Shown one piece after another: positions 29,868 through 39,149 of a DNA stretch of 64,000 nucleotides (the first letter of the stretch is position 1; each line of letters begins with the position of its first letter). The DNA is from Metallosphaera cuprina Ar-4 (GTDB lineage Archaea > Thermoproteota > Thermoprotei_A > Sulfolobales > Sulfolobaceae), in contig NC_015435.1 in NCBI RefSeq assembly GCF_000204925.1, positions 352,001 through 416,000 on the forward strand. Reading direction: 5' to 3'. A model generated the notes under the pieces. It was not told the origin of the DNA and did no database searches. It saw only the letters and a list, made by a program, of their open reading frames with translations. The position numbers were made by a program, and so were the translations under genes.

Positions 29868-31100
29868 TTAACTTACTTTTCTGAATAGTAATATAAGTAC
29901 TACTATAGCTATTATTATCGCTATTACGCTTACAGCTAACGCTATGTCGACTGTCCCAGATATAGAGCCAACTCTTCCACTTAAGGAGGAGTACTCACTG
30001 TTGAGCGTCTGAACTGATGACTGCAAGCTCGTTATTGAGGCGTTCAACGAAGATAGTTTCTGAGTTAAGCTGTTAACCGTGTTGGTTAGGCTACTTACCG
30101 TTCCACTTAGGCTGTTAACCGTGTTGGTTAGGCTTATCAATGAGGCGTTCAACGAAGATAAGGTCTTAGAAATCGCAGCTTGCTCATTTAAGTTCACGGT
30201 TAGGGGTAAGGTAACCTGATTTGAGTTCATTCCGGCGTAGGTCGCCACTATCTGTAGGTCGCTTTCGTATTGAACGTTGTTCACTGTAACGTTAAACACG
30301 TAGTTTCCGTTCATGTATTGAGCTGTGTATGTGGTTCCGTTATACGTAGCAGTTACCGTAGCCCCGCTTACAGGTTGACCTAGATAAGTTACAGTGGTAT
30401 AAACTGTTAAGGTGGTACCTCCTAACATTGTTATTCCAGTTCCGGATTGGACGTTTTGAAGGTAGACGTTTGGTGAGATCACTTTCACCACACTGAGGAT
30501 CAGCGCTTGAACCTGAACTGTAACCTTAACGGTTAACGGTTGAGGAGCTGTGACCGTTATGTTCTCCTCCGCCGTTGCGTAAGGAGCTGGTGGAACAACA
30601 CGTAAGGTATAAGTTCCGGAAGGTAACTGCAACGTCGCTATTCCTGAGCCGTTAGTTACGTTTTGTGCAGAGTTAGCCTGAACCGTTGCACCTGAGACAG
30701 GAGATCCTTGAGGATTAACCACTATCACCGTGACCGTTGACAATAAAGGTTGGAATTGAAACGTTGTCGAGTTAGTTAGTCCCTGAGACGTCCCTACATG
30801 AACCGTATAGGTACCATATTGATATGGCCCCGTAGGTGAAGATGGAAAAGTAAAGGCCTTCAATTGATACGCTCCGGTTGAACTACTTGTAGTCGTGTTC
30901 GAATATATGACGCTTCCACTTGGGTTGTATATGGTTATCCCTACTAAGGTGTTAGGAGATGTTGTCCCCTCAATGAAAACCGTTTGACCAGGATGATAGA
31001 CAGGCTGCGTGGAGACAGTTATTATGGCCGGTGAGGCAAATGAGATAACTGGAACTACTAGAAAAGTTAAAAGGATTAAGGGAAGGAAATTAAATCTCAT
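29868..31100 (-). CDS. slaB: S-layer stalk protein SlaB
   Basis: SlaB anchors the SlaA lattice to the membrane. This 410-residue protein has a signal peptide (NFLPLILLTFLVVPVISFASP), beta-rich Ig-like domains to about residue 310 (for example VFIEGTTSPNTLVGITIYNPSGSV), a coiled coil of about 60 residues full of SLTNTVNSL heptads, and one C-terminal membrane helix (VDIALAVSVIAIIIAIVVLILLF). Many N-x-S/T sites are present. It follows slaA by 34 nt and has a GGTGAT ribosome site before its ATG. Confidence 0.93.
   Translation of the reverse strand: MRFNFLPLILLTFLVVPVISFASPAIITVSTQPVYHPGQTVFIEGTTSPNTLVGITIYNPSGSVIYSNTTTSSSTGAYQLKAFTFPSSPTGPYQYGTYTVHVGTSQGLTNSTTFQFQPLLSTVTVIVVNPQGSPVSGATVQANSAQNVTNGSGIATLQLPSGTYTLRVVPPAPYATAEENITVTAPQPLTVKVTVQVQALILSVVKVISPNVYLQNVQSGTGITMLGGTTLTVYTTVTYLGQPVSGATVTATYNGTTYTAQYMNGNYVFNVTVNNVQYESDLQIVATYAGMNSNQVTLPLTVNLNEQAAISKTLSSLNASLISLTNTVNSLSGTVSSLTNTVNSLTQKLSSLNASITSLQSSVQTLNSEYSSLSGRVGSISGTVDIALAVSVIAIIIAIVVLILLFRKVS
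30036..30160 (-). repeat. slaB: Internal repeats coding for the SlaB coiled coil
   Basis: An exact 24-nt unit occurs at 30069-30092 and again at 30111-30134, a spacing of 42 nt or 14 codons, which equals two heptads. A second exact 20-nt unit flanks them at 30036-30055 and 30141-30160. The repeats keep frame and extend the coiled coil by whole heptads. Confidence 0.85.
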
Positions 31101-31134
31101 TTTTTATCACCATGTATATAAAAAGAACGAAAAA
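31101..31134 (-). promoter_or_regulatory. slaA-slaB junction: T-rich tract, TATA-like element and ribosome site
   Basis: On the minus strand, two T-runs (TTTTTCGTTCTTTTT) follow the slaA stop, then a TATA-like CTTTTTATATA (31125-31115), then GGTGAT (31111-31106) before the slaB ATG at 31100. T-runs can act as archaeal terminators, so partial termination may lower slaB relative to slaA. The TATA-like element is slightly too close to the ATG to be certain. Confidence 0.4.
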
Positions 31135-34100
31135 TTAACTTGCTTCAATTATAGTGGTCACCGATTGCGTATATGGTACTGATAGACCGACGTTTTCATA
31201 TGGAACGAACGTTACTGTGTAATTACCTGGCATCGTTGGAGTGAACAGAGTACCCACCTGGAAGGACTGTCCGGGGGATAAGGTCACTGTTGATATTACT
31301 GGTAACTGAGCTGCACTTCCGTTTATGTATATCTCCAGTACTCCGTATATAGTCTCGTTAACGTTTCCTGTATTAGTTATGTTTACGTATATGTGATATG
31401 GAGTTCCCACCTTCATCGAAGTTACTGGCGTGCCGTTGGATAACGTTAATCCTATTTTAGACACGGAGACGTTCAGATGCAGGATTCCAATGTTAAAGTA
31501 GGCTGACCCTATCATCTTTAACGCTTGATTGAGCCCTTGGTAGTTATAGTATGTACCCTGCAACACGTTCATGTTAACTACAACTTTGTTTAGTTGACCC
31601 GGAGAGTAGGATATTAAACCACTTACACCAGGTGAGTAAACTGTAGGTGGAACTATCCTTAAAAGTCCAGAGTAGTACGGTCCTGAACCTATTTCAGTTA
31701 AGATCAGGGTCGTCATCTCACCGTTCAGAGTATTAACTACCGTGACGTTAAATGTGCTTCCGGTCGCTGGTACATTAGGATTGAGAACGGCATCGGGAGC
31801 ATACACTGTTACGTTCACTAACTCGCCTGCCGTAACGTTGGGGAACGGGACGCTACCTGACGTTACGTTTTCTCCATTGTATATTATGGAAATGACTGGT
31901 GGAACTTGTCCATTTATATTCAATGTTACTGTTTTAGACGAAACTGATGGTACATAGTAAGCTGACGCTATGTTCACAGTTCCAGTTGACACATTGGGCA
32001 CTAACACGTAATGAACTGAATTTACTTGAGGAGTTACTGTTACCACATCAGTTAAGTTAACGTTCAAGGGTATCGACGAACTTATTGGTAGTCCATTCCA
32101 TAGTGTCATTGGTACAGTTATTATCCATACTGAATTATTATAATAGAAACTCACTTTTGGATTAGATATTAACGCAGACCCAGTTATTAATTGCTTGGAG
32201 TTCTGTGTCGATATAGTAGCTATCTGATTTGCTAACAATGATAGCTCGGCAGAGGTTAACGACGAGTAGTTCCCCGCAGTTGAGGGATGTGAGAACAACT
32301 GGAACAGAGAAGAGTTTAGCTTTATCTCAAGTTTAGCAAATGGGGAAGCTGGTGTAGGGTTGAGTATAGAATAATTGACACCTGGATTAAGTACAGCAAT
32401 CTGCTGTTGTGTATAGTAAGGTACGATTGAAGATATGGTAGATGTTCTCCCTATTGAAGCGTTAGCGTTTATCAGGACCACTGTGTCAGGAGCTACGGTG
32501 TAGCCAGATGCAGTAATCAAGGAAGTGACGTTATTAACTGAGGCCACACTAGAGTTCCCTAGAACTATAGACCCTCCAAATACAGGAGACCCAGCTGCAA
32601 CTTCCTTAAGAGTTATAGGCACAGTTACTACGCTAGGCTGAGTGTATCCGTTCCACTCCACTAGCTGAGCGTATATCTTCAAGGAACCTGAATACTTCAT
32701 GTTAGTAGCTTCCACAAGACCGGGAGAACTTACCGTAACGTTTACCTTCTGTCCAGGAAGTGCTGTTGTTGGAGTTGTTGTTAACGAGAACGGAGACGTA
32801 GATAACGTGACTGTAGTGTTAACTTGAGTGTTTGAAGCCGGTGAGGTGTAACTGAAAACTAATTTACCACCGTTTATTATTTTAGTTAATGGAGCGATAT
32901 CATTCCCATTAATTGAGAAATAGTATGTTCCATTACTATATGTTACAGTGTAGTATATTGATGCAGTGAATTTTCCACTACCTGCAGACGTTTCTACAAT
33001 AGATATCGTTGTCTTAGATGGTGCCGATGATGAAGGGACTGCTAGATCGTTTGATGAATTCTCCACGTAGATTTTCACGGTTGAAGTTAACACAGAGTTA
33101 GGAAGGGTTTGTGCGTATTGCTGATCTGTAACAGTTACGTTAATGTAGTGCTTCTCTGGCAACACGTTATAAGGCAATGGTGGGAAGTAAGCCTGCGATG
33201 ATGAGCCAGTTGGCGTCAAGACGGTGATTGATGGAGCGTAGGTCTGGAAAGTATATACGAGAGTTAACGTCTGTGACGCTAGCTGATCCTTTATAGTGAT
33301 CGTTAGGGTTGTACCAGAAGGAATGTAGGACTTTCCTATAACACTTAACAACGCAGCTCTAGGTATGGTAAACGTGAAATTACCATTACCGCTAGGTGAA
33401 GTTATATAATGTACTCCTAACGCGCTGAGGTTAGTTGGTATTGGCGAAGAGCCAGGAACTAAAATCTGTGCGCTCTCAGTTGCGAAGGGTATTCCTGAGT
33501 AGGAAATTTCTCCATTACTCACAGTTATAGTTGTCGTTTTACCGAAAGCTAAGTTCGGTTCGTAATAGGTAGCCTCAAGATAGTTTGTAACGTTTGATGT
33601 GGTTATTGAAGTTCCAGGAGCTGGATAGACTGACGTGAGGGAAGGAGTTCTTACCGCAATAGTGCCTAATCCTGTCTGATTCTTAGGGGCACTAGATCCC
33701 AAGAAATAGTATGAGGCACCATAGTCATTGGTTGCGTTTATCAAGATCGTTGTGTTACTGAAATAGGAAGGTGGAAGGTAAACAGTTACGTTTTGTTCAT
33801 ATGGTGGAATAAGTATCCCCGGTTTTGAGGACTGGTTCAGCTCTAGGTAAATTGGTATTGAAAAGATACCTGTACCTTCACCGGTTTCATTAAGACGTAC
33901 TTGTGCAGAGTAAACCAATTGTGACTTTCCGATCTCCGGTACATATCTAAATTGTATAGGACTACCGGATGAACTTATCAGAGAAATGTAAACGTGTTTA
34001 AGCGTAGTTATGTTAGTGAAGTTAGATATGTTGTCGAACGCGTTAACCTGAATGACTGTAGATGTTGAGCTTAAGGATATTGAGAAACTTTGGACAGTGG

Positions 34101-35253
34101 TCTCTTTGATTTGACCGGTAACATCTATGCTAGCCGAGTTTCCAAATACATCTTGTACGGTTATCTGTATGGGTGTTGACTTAGTAAATAAATTCATGTT
34201 TATTAAGTTCTCATATTGAGACCCGGTAACGTAGGAAGGTATATAGGTTGGTGTTGTTGATGTTGCTGGTGTTATAGTAGCGTATTGAGTATTTGTGCTT
34301 GTAACTACAGATGAGGTGTAGAGCGTAACGTTGCCGCTGTACACGTCAGCGTAACCAAACAAAGCTAAGGCGTTAGAGTCGTTATTGTCGGCAGATATAT
34401 TTGTACGTACTGGGCCTCCGTTCATAACTGAAACGTAGGAAACGTTTTGATATACAGTTACTGGTGTTTCACTTGATGGAGAAGTGCTAAATAGCCCATA
34501 TAACCCATAGAATGGAGATGCTTGAAGTATACTATCGTTGAAGAACACCTCCCAAGTTGAGTTAAGAGGTACATTTGATATGGATGACATCAGAGTTGGA
34601 GAGTAATTTGCGGAGTTCGCGTTGTAATTATTTATCGTGATTGAGGGACCTGATGAGTATTTTATAGTAATTTGCTTACTTGAGCCGAAAGTATAATTCA
34701 GGTTAGAAACGTTTACGTAAGGCCATAATGATTTAGCTGAAACGATAATGTTATAATTGCTTGTAAGATTGTAGGGAAAACCCTTTACTAATTCAAATTG
34801 AGGAATTTTTAACGTGCTATTTAATGTTAAGTAGTAGTTATAATAGGTTTTATAAGGACCTTCAAAAATACCATTGGTGGTTACTTTGCTTGTGTTGCTC
34901 ATTGTTATGAAGAACCAGAAGTAATGATTGTTGTTATCTACGTAGTAAACCGTTCCATTAAACTGTTTCAACGGTAGAAACTCTGTGCCGTTTCCAACCG
35001 ATATGTTGCCAAGAACGTACTTTGCCCCTATATAGTTCATAGGAACGTTTGGGTTATAAACGGATACTAAAACGACCACACCTTGACCTATCCACTCGTT
35101 GCTGGCCGCTATCGTTATGCCGCTTTGTGTTGAACTTACTTGAGCTTGTGGAACCACTCCTAGTAGAAACGATCCTCCCATCAAGAAAACAAGGAGGATG
35201 GAAAGATACCTTGTCGTGTTTTCGTTCATAACTTTCTTCACTGAAAATGCCAT
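31135..35253 (-). CDS. slaA: S-layer lattice protein SlaA
   Basis: SlaA forms the outer crystalline envelope of Sulfolobales. The 1372-residue protein is close to the roughly 1400 residues of known SlaA. It has an N-terminal signal peptide (YLSILLVFLMGGSFLLGVVPQAQ), repeated beta-sandwich domains rich in Ser, Thr, Val, Tyr and Pro, dozens of N-x-S/T sequons, and almost no Lys or Cys. The frame opens at ATG 35253. However, the TATA box at 35263-35274 predicts transcription starting near 35244, so ATG at 35229 (MNENTTRYLSILL) may be the true start. Confidence 0.93.
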   Translation of the reverse strand: MAFSVKKVMNENTTRYLSILLVFLMGGSFLLGVVPQAQVSSTQSGITIAASNEWIGQGVVVLVSVYNPNVPMNYIGAKYVLGNISVGNGTEFLPLKQFNGTVYYVDNNNHYFWFFITMSNTSKVTTNGIFEGPYKTYYNYYLTLNSTLKIPQFELVKGFPYNLTSNYNIIVSAKSLWPYVNVSNLNYTFGSSKQITIKYSSGPSITINNYNANSANYSPTLMSSISNVPLNSTWEVFFNDSILQASPFYGLYGLFSTSPSSETPVTVYQNVSYVSVMNGGPVRTNISADNNDSNALALFGYADVYSGNVTLYTSSVVTSTNTQYATITPATSTTPTYIPSYVTGSQYENLINMNLFTKSTPIQITVQDVFGNSASIDVTGQIKETTVQSFSISLSSTSTVIQVNAFDNISNFTNITTLKHVYISLISSSGSPIQFRYVPEIGKSQLVYSAQVRLNETGEGTGIFSIPIYLELNQSSKPGILIPPYEQNVTVYLPPSYFSNTTILINATNDYGASYYFLGSSAPKNQTGLGTIAVRTPSLTSVYPAPGTSITTSNVTNYLEATYYEPNLAFGKTTTITVSNGEISYSGIPFATESAQILVPGSSPIPTNLSALGVHYITSPSGNGNFTFTIPRAALLSVIGKSYIPSGTTLTITIKDQLASQTLTLVYTFQTYAPSITVLTPTGSSSQAYFPPLPYNVLPEKHYINVTVTDQQYAQTLPNSVLTSTVKIYVENSSNDLAVPSSSAPSKTTISIVETSAGSGKFTASIYYTVTYSNGTYYFSINGNDIAPLTKIINGGKLVFSYTSPASNTQVNTTVTLSTSPFSLTTTPTTALPGQKVNVTVSSPGLVEATNMKYSGSLKIYAQLVEWNGYTQPSVVTVPITLKEVAAGSPVFGGSIVLGNSSVASVNNVTSLITASGYTVAPDTVVLINANASIGRTSTISSIVPYYTQQQIAVLNPGVNYSILNPTPASPFAKLEIKLNSSLFQLFSHPSTAGNYSSLTSAELSLLANQIATISTQNSKQLITGSALISNPKVSFYYNNSVWIITVPMTLWNGLPISSSIPLNVNLTDVVTVTPQVNSVHYVLVPNVSTGTVNIASAYYVPSVSSKTVTLNINGQVPPVISIIYNGENVTSGSVPFPNVTAGELVNVTVYAPDAVLNPNVPATGSTFNVTVVNTLNGEMTTLILTEIGSGPYYSGLLRIVPPTVYSPGVSGLISYSPGQLNKVVVNMNVLQGTYYNYQGLNQALKMIGSAYFNIGILHLNVSVSKIGLTLSNGTPVTSMKVGTPYHIYVNITNTGNVNETIYGVLEIYINGSAAQLPVISTVTLSPGQSFQVGTLFTPTMPGNYTVTFVPYENVGLSVPYTQSVTTIIEAS

Positions 35254-35262
35254 AATAGGTGA

Positions 35263-35274
35263 TAATATAAAAAG
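35263..35274 (-). promoter_or_regulatory. TATA box of slaA
   Basis: The minus strand reads CTTTTTATATTA. It is the only strong TATA-like element before slaA. It is centred 17 nt before ATG 35253 and 40 nt before ATG 35229. Confidence 0.6.
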
Positions 35275-35331
35275 CGTTTGACTACCGTTGTATACAAGTC
35301 ACTCCAGTGAAGTTCCCTTATAGAAAAAGAG

Positions 35332-37530
35332 TTAACTTACTACCCCAGGTTGGACGAACTGATAGACTAAAACCATGATGTAAACCTGATACTGCCCGTT
35401 TTGGTACAAAGGATACATGGATATGTAGGCAGGTTGGAAGTACGTCATCCTAACCTGAGGAAGGGGTGTACCGAAGTTCACTCCGCTCTGAGTTATGCTC
35501 CCTGTGAAAGGTGCGATCACCGGGAAACCCTGGACTTGAAGGCCCTCAACGAACATGTTAACTATAAGCGACTGATAAGCCCTGCTGGTCCACGCGAACG
35601 AAAAGGAGTTACCAACCAAGCCTACCAGCTGCTGGGCTAAGGTGGGGTCTGAGGAGAACTCGTTGGCTATCTGAACCTCAGTTTGATTCAGTAGGCTCTC
35701 GTTTATGTAATCCTGGATTGGGTAACCCGCTATAACGGTCATTGCGCCCATAGCCTTACCTATGTCCCCTAAGCTTGAGGTGTAACCTAGGAACTGGCCT
35801 CCTAAGTTAGTTGGATAGCCTATGAAGGCGTACCCTTTATAGATGGTGACCGCATCGTAAGCCACAACGTAGGTAGGTATCGTGTAGTTGGGGTTACCGT
35901 ATGGGTAGACGTGAAAGTCCCTCTCCAAAACGTTAGCTGCGAAACTTTCGTTATTCAGGAAGATCTCAGCCATGAGCTTTATCTGAGTTCCGTTAAGCGT
36001 GTTGTTCTCATCTATCACCGTCTTGTTACCAACCACTTCTATCCAATATCCGTAGTCCCACCAGCTCAACACGAAGGCGTGAGGGGAGGTTTGGGTCCTC
36101 AGCCAATCTAGAGCTGAGATCCAAGCGTAGTTGGGAATGGGATAGGGAGACGCGGAAGTGACTATGGCGTTAGGTGTGTTGCTAGCGACTATGGCGGAGC
36201 CCGCGTCTGCAACTAGTGATATCCCGACGACCGCCAATAGCAGGATAGGTGCTACCCTTATCCTAGCCTGCTTAAGCTTCGTGATCACGTACGCTATGCC
36301 TACCCCAGCTAAGGGCGCGATCATGTACTCAGTGTAGTTGAAAAGATAAGGTTGCTCTGAGGTCCCGTAGACGCTCGCGACGCCCAGAATAAGGAGCCAC
36401 AACCCAGCCAGGTTGCCCTCCCTTATGAAGTAGTACATCCCAATCACAGATAGGAACAGAGCGACCCCGAAATCTAACAACATGGAGGTTATAGACTGAG
36501 GTATGTACTCCGCCACAGTCTTGTCTATGGGTACGGTAATCTGATAGAAGGGATCAACTATAGCGTAGTACCTTGAAGGTATGGGCGTTACCCTCAGCGC
36601 TGAAAGTAAGTCCATTGCCAAGACGAATATGAGGACTATTATTGAGGTTAGAATTAAGGGCCTCAAGAGGTTTTGTTTGCTTAACAACTTCTTCAGGTAG
36701 AGGTCTGCAAAGAGAAGGAGAGATATGAAGACCAATGAGAGCCCGTGAGCTGTCCCAGAGAGGAAACCTATGTTAGCCGGGGATAGGGAGGTCAAGAACG
36801 CTGTGAACACTCCCATCAAAGTGAAGGACTTAGCCGTTATCTCGTCGTTCCTGTTGAGGAGAATCAAAAGGAAGGCCGCCGCCAAGAGACTTATGTCAAT
36901 GTAAGTGTAACCTCCCCAGGATATCTCAGCTAAGAAAAGAGGTACGGACGCGATTGCCCCATAAGTTGGCTTCCTCCTCTCTATTGCTAAATTTAAGAGA
37001 TAAATTGAAAATAGTACGAAAACCCCACCCCAGGAGGTCTTTGGAAGGCCTCCTATCAAGTTCTTATAGGTCAGGGCGGGAGATAACGCTATCATTAGTG
37101 AAGCTAATATGGCCCCTATCCTGCTCTTAGTTAACCCTTCCACAGCTAGGTAACTAGCTACCACCCCTAGGCCGGCCAACGCTAGGTCCATGAATAGAAC
37201 TACCGTGTACACGGCGTTCTCTCCGAAAGCAGAGTAAAAGGGTAAAGAAAGCAAAGCCGCGATGAGAGGCAGACCTATCACGTTATCTAACTCAATGAAG
37301 TATCCCGACGGGAACCAAGAGTGAACGTCTGGCGGAACCGCGTACCAATTCCCGTGAGCTTGAGCTATGAGAACTGCGTTATAGAAAAGGTACCATGAGT
37401 CGAAACCGTTAATTGAGAGCGGATAGTTAGCGCTCAATCCCCTTATTAGGATAGATATGGAAGCTATTCCCACTAAGGCTAACGTGTCAATTAAATTGAA
37501 CTTTCTAAGCAGATCTCTCTTAACTGCCAT
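35332..37530 (-). CDS. aglB: Oligosaccharyltransferase AglB/STT3
   Basis: AglB moves the lipid-linked N-glycan onto Asn of secreted proteins. About 13 membrane segments are followed by a C-terminal soluble domain. The first loop has the acidic site NGFDSWY. The soluble part has the WWDYG signature near residue 495 in [15 protein letters not shown], followed by [10 protein letters not shown]. The frame opens at TTG 37545, but a TATA-like element at about 37553-37560 is 26 nt before ATG 37530, so the latter is preferred. It lies 78 nt upstream of slaA, whose product is heavily sequon-bearing. Confidence 0.94.
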   Translation of the reverse strand: MAVKRDLLRKFNLIDTLALVGIASISILIRGLSANYPLSINGFDSWYLFYNAVLIAQAHGNWYAVPPDVHSWFPSGYFIELDNVIGLPLIAALLSLPFYSAFGENAVYTVVLFMDLALAGLGVVASYLAVEGLTKSRIGAILASLMIALSPALTYKNLIGGLPKTSWGGVFVLFSIYLLNLAIERRKPTYGAIASVPLFLAEISWGGYTYIDISLLAAAFLLILLNRNDEITAKSFTLMGVFTAFLTSLSPANIGFLSGTAHGLSLVFISLLLFADLYLKKLLSKQNLLRPLILTSIIVLIFVLAMDLLSALRVTPIPSRYYAIVDPFYQITVPIDKTVAEYIPQSITSMLLDFGVALFLSVIGMYYFIREGNLAGLWLLILGVASVYGTSEQPYLFNYTEYMIAPLAGVGIAYVITKLKQARIRVAPILLLAVVGISLVADAGSAIVASNTPNAIVTSASPYPIPNYAWISALDWLRTQTSPHAFVLSWWDYGYWIEVVGNKTVIDENNTLNGTQIKLMAEIFLNNESFAANVLERDFHVYPYGNPNYTIPTYVVAYDAVTIYKGYAFIGYPTNLGGQFLGYTSSLGDIGKAMGAMTVIAGYPIQDYINESLLNQTEVQIANEFSSDPTLAQQLVGLVGNSFSFAWTSRAYQSLIVNMFVEGLQVQGFPVIAPFTGSITQSGVNFGTPLPQVRMTYFQPAYISMYPLYQNGQYQVYIMVLVYQFVQPGVVS

Positions 37531-37621
37531 TGGATTGCAATGCAAAATATAATAATTAAGCTTAATCCAAGCCTCAGTCAGGTAGAGATGGACTTTTTAA
37601 CTCAATCTATCATCTTCTCTC

Positions 37622-37909
37622 ATGAAGTTCCCCAAGCTAGTCAAGGCTTACTGCCCTAAGTGCAAGACGCACACGGATCATAGCGTTTCAATATATAAGG
37701 GAGGGAAGAGGAGGACCCTCTCTGAGGGACAGAGAAGGTACGACAGGAAAAACCTAGGTTACGGTAGCACGAGAAAGCCAGAACAGAAGAGGTACGCTAA
37801 GGTGACGAAGAAGCAGGTCTTAACTTACAAGTGTCAAAAGTGCGGCTACACCATAATGAAACGTGGTAGGAGAGTTAAGAAACTCGAGTTGGTTGAGGTG
37901 ATCAAATGA
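37622..37909 (+). CDS. rpl44e: Ribosomal protein L44e (eL42)
   Basis: A 95-residue zinc-finger ribosomal protein with [10 protein letters not shown] at the N-terminus and [14 protein letters not shown] near the C-terminus. The conserved [21 protein letters not shown] is also present. A TATA-like CTTTTTAAC at 37593-37601 predicts a leaderless start at ATG 37622. It starts the eL42-eS27-aIF2alpha-Nop10 unit, which is conserved in archaea. The stop overlaps the eS27 ATG as ATGA. Confidence 0.97.
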   Translation: MKFPKLVKAYCPKCKTHTDHSVSIYKGGKRRTLSEGQRRYDRKNLGYGSTRKPEQKRYAKVTKKQVLTYKCQKCGYTIMKRGRRVKKLELVEVIK

Positions 37910-38103
37910 GGAAAATCAGGGTTCTAATCCCCGAACCCGCAAGTAGGTTCGTTAGAGTAAGGTGCACTAACTGCAACAACGAGCAGGTGGTCTTCTCTAA
38001 CTCAACTTTCCCAGCGAGGTGTCTCTCCTGCGGTACGCAACTGGTCTACCCGCAGGGAGGGAAAGCAAAAATAGTCGGGGAGACATTAAGACAGCTAGGT
38101 TAA
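37906..38103 (+). CDS. rps27e: Ribosomal protein S27e (eS27)
   Basis: A 65-residue small-subunit protein with the zinc finger [24 protein letters not shown]. It matches the archaeal eS27 pattern through GGKAKIVGE. The start ATG overlaps the eL42 stop, and aIF2alpha follows after 1 nt. Confidence 0.96.
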   Translation: MRKIRVLIPEPASRFVRVRCTNCNNEQVVFSNSTFPARCLSCGTQLVYPQGGKAKIVGETLRQLG

Positions 38104-38104
38104 A

Positions 38105-38872
38105 ATGATATACAACAGGTATCCCTTACCTAGGGAAGGTGAAATTTTAATAGCTACCGTAAGGAAGGTTTTCGATTACGGTAGCTACGTTACGTTAGAC
38201 GAGTATGGAGGCTTGCAGGCTTACCTCCCTTGGAGCGAGATAAGCACCAGATGGGTTAAGAACATAAGGGATGTGGTGAAGGAGGATAGGAAGGTAATAG
38301 TTAAGGTAATAAGGGTCGACAGGAGAAAGGGCACGGTTGACGTCTCGTTAAAGAAGGTAAACGATGACGATAGGAAAAAGAAGAACGCTCAGTGGAAGAG
38401 GTTACAGAAGCTCGATAAGATCCTAGAGATCGCATCCCAGAAACTTAAGAGACAGGAAAAGGAGGCGTGGGAACAAGTGGCGTGGAAACTTGAGGAGAAG
38501 TACGGCGACGCCTTTGAGGCTTTGCAGAAGGCCTCTAAGGAGGGGGAGAACGTCCTACTTGAGGCTGGGGTTCCAGAGATCTGGATTAAACCCGTACTGG
38601 AGGAGGCCTCAAAGCACGGGGAGGAAAAGAAGGTGAAGGAAAGCAAAGTTGTCCTCCTTAGGACGACCGACCCTAACGGAATAGAGAAGATTAAGAAGGT
38701 CTTCGATCTGGACGAGGAGGAGACTAAGATATTTACTATAGGCGCCCCAAGGTATAGGGTTGAGGTTTCTGGAACTGACGTTAAGGCAGTGGCTCAGAAG
38801 TTAGAGGAGGTCGTTCAAAAGATATTGGAGAGGGCTAAGAACGAGGGGATAAGCGCGGAGGTGGCTAAATGA
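38105..38872 (+). CDS. Translation initiation factor aIF2 subunit alpha
   Basis: The alpha subunit of the initiator tRNA carrier aIF2. An N-terminal S1 domain (EGEILIATVRKVFDYGSYVTLDEYGGLQAYLPWSEIS) is followed by a helical middle domain and an alpha/beta C-terminal domain that contacts the gamma subunit. The region of eukaryotic Ser51 is ISTRWVKNIRD. At 255 residues it is slightly shorter than most. Its TGA overlaps the nop10 ATG. Confidence 0.95.
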   Translation: MIYNRYPLPREGEILIATVRKVFDYGSYVTLDEYGGLQAYLPWSEISTRWVKNIRDVVKEDRKVIVKVIRVDRRKGTVDVSLKKVNDDDRKKKNAQWKRLQKLDKILEIASQKLKRQEKEAWEQVAWKLEEKYGDAFEALQKASKEGENVLLEAGVPEIWIKPVLEEASKHGEEKKVKESKVVLLRTTDPNGIEKIKKVFDLDEEETKIFTIGAPRYRVEVSGTDVKAVAQKLEEVVQKILERAKNEGISAEVAK

Positions 38873-39030
38873 GGCTCATGAGGAGGTGTCCCGAAGACGG
38901 ACGTTACACTCTTAAACAGACCTGCCCTAGGTGTGGTAGGCAGACCTTACCGGCTCATCCGCCCAGGTTCTCCCCAGTGGACAGGATGGTTAAATATAGG
39001 ATAATTTCCAGGAGAGGTAGAGCGTGCTAA
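38869..39030 (+). CDS. nop10: H/ACA RNP protein Nop10
   Basis: A 53-residue protein of box H/ACA pseudouridylation complexes. It reads MRLMRRCPEDG, then RYTLKQTCPRCG, and contains PAHPPRFSPVDRMVKYR, the Nop10 core. In canonical archaeal Nop10 a four-Cys zinc site is present; here the first pair is reduced to CPEDG, so only three Cys remain near the ribbon plus one at the C-terminus. ATGA overlap with aIF2alpha fixes the start, although ATG at 38878 is also possible. Confidence 0.93.
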   Translation: MRLMRRCPEDGRYTLKQTCPRCGRQTLPAHPPRFSPVDRMVKYRIISRRGRAC

Positions 39031-39149
39031 CGAAAGGGCTCAGCGCTGCAGTGTGTCTTCACCTATCGAGCCGCCCATCGCTCCTCACAGCCCTCACCGG
39101 ATTTAGCATTGATGGGTATTAAGCGCTCTCTAAGCCACGCCTTTAAAGT

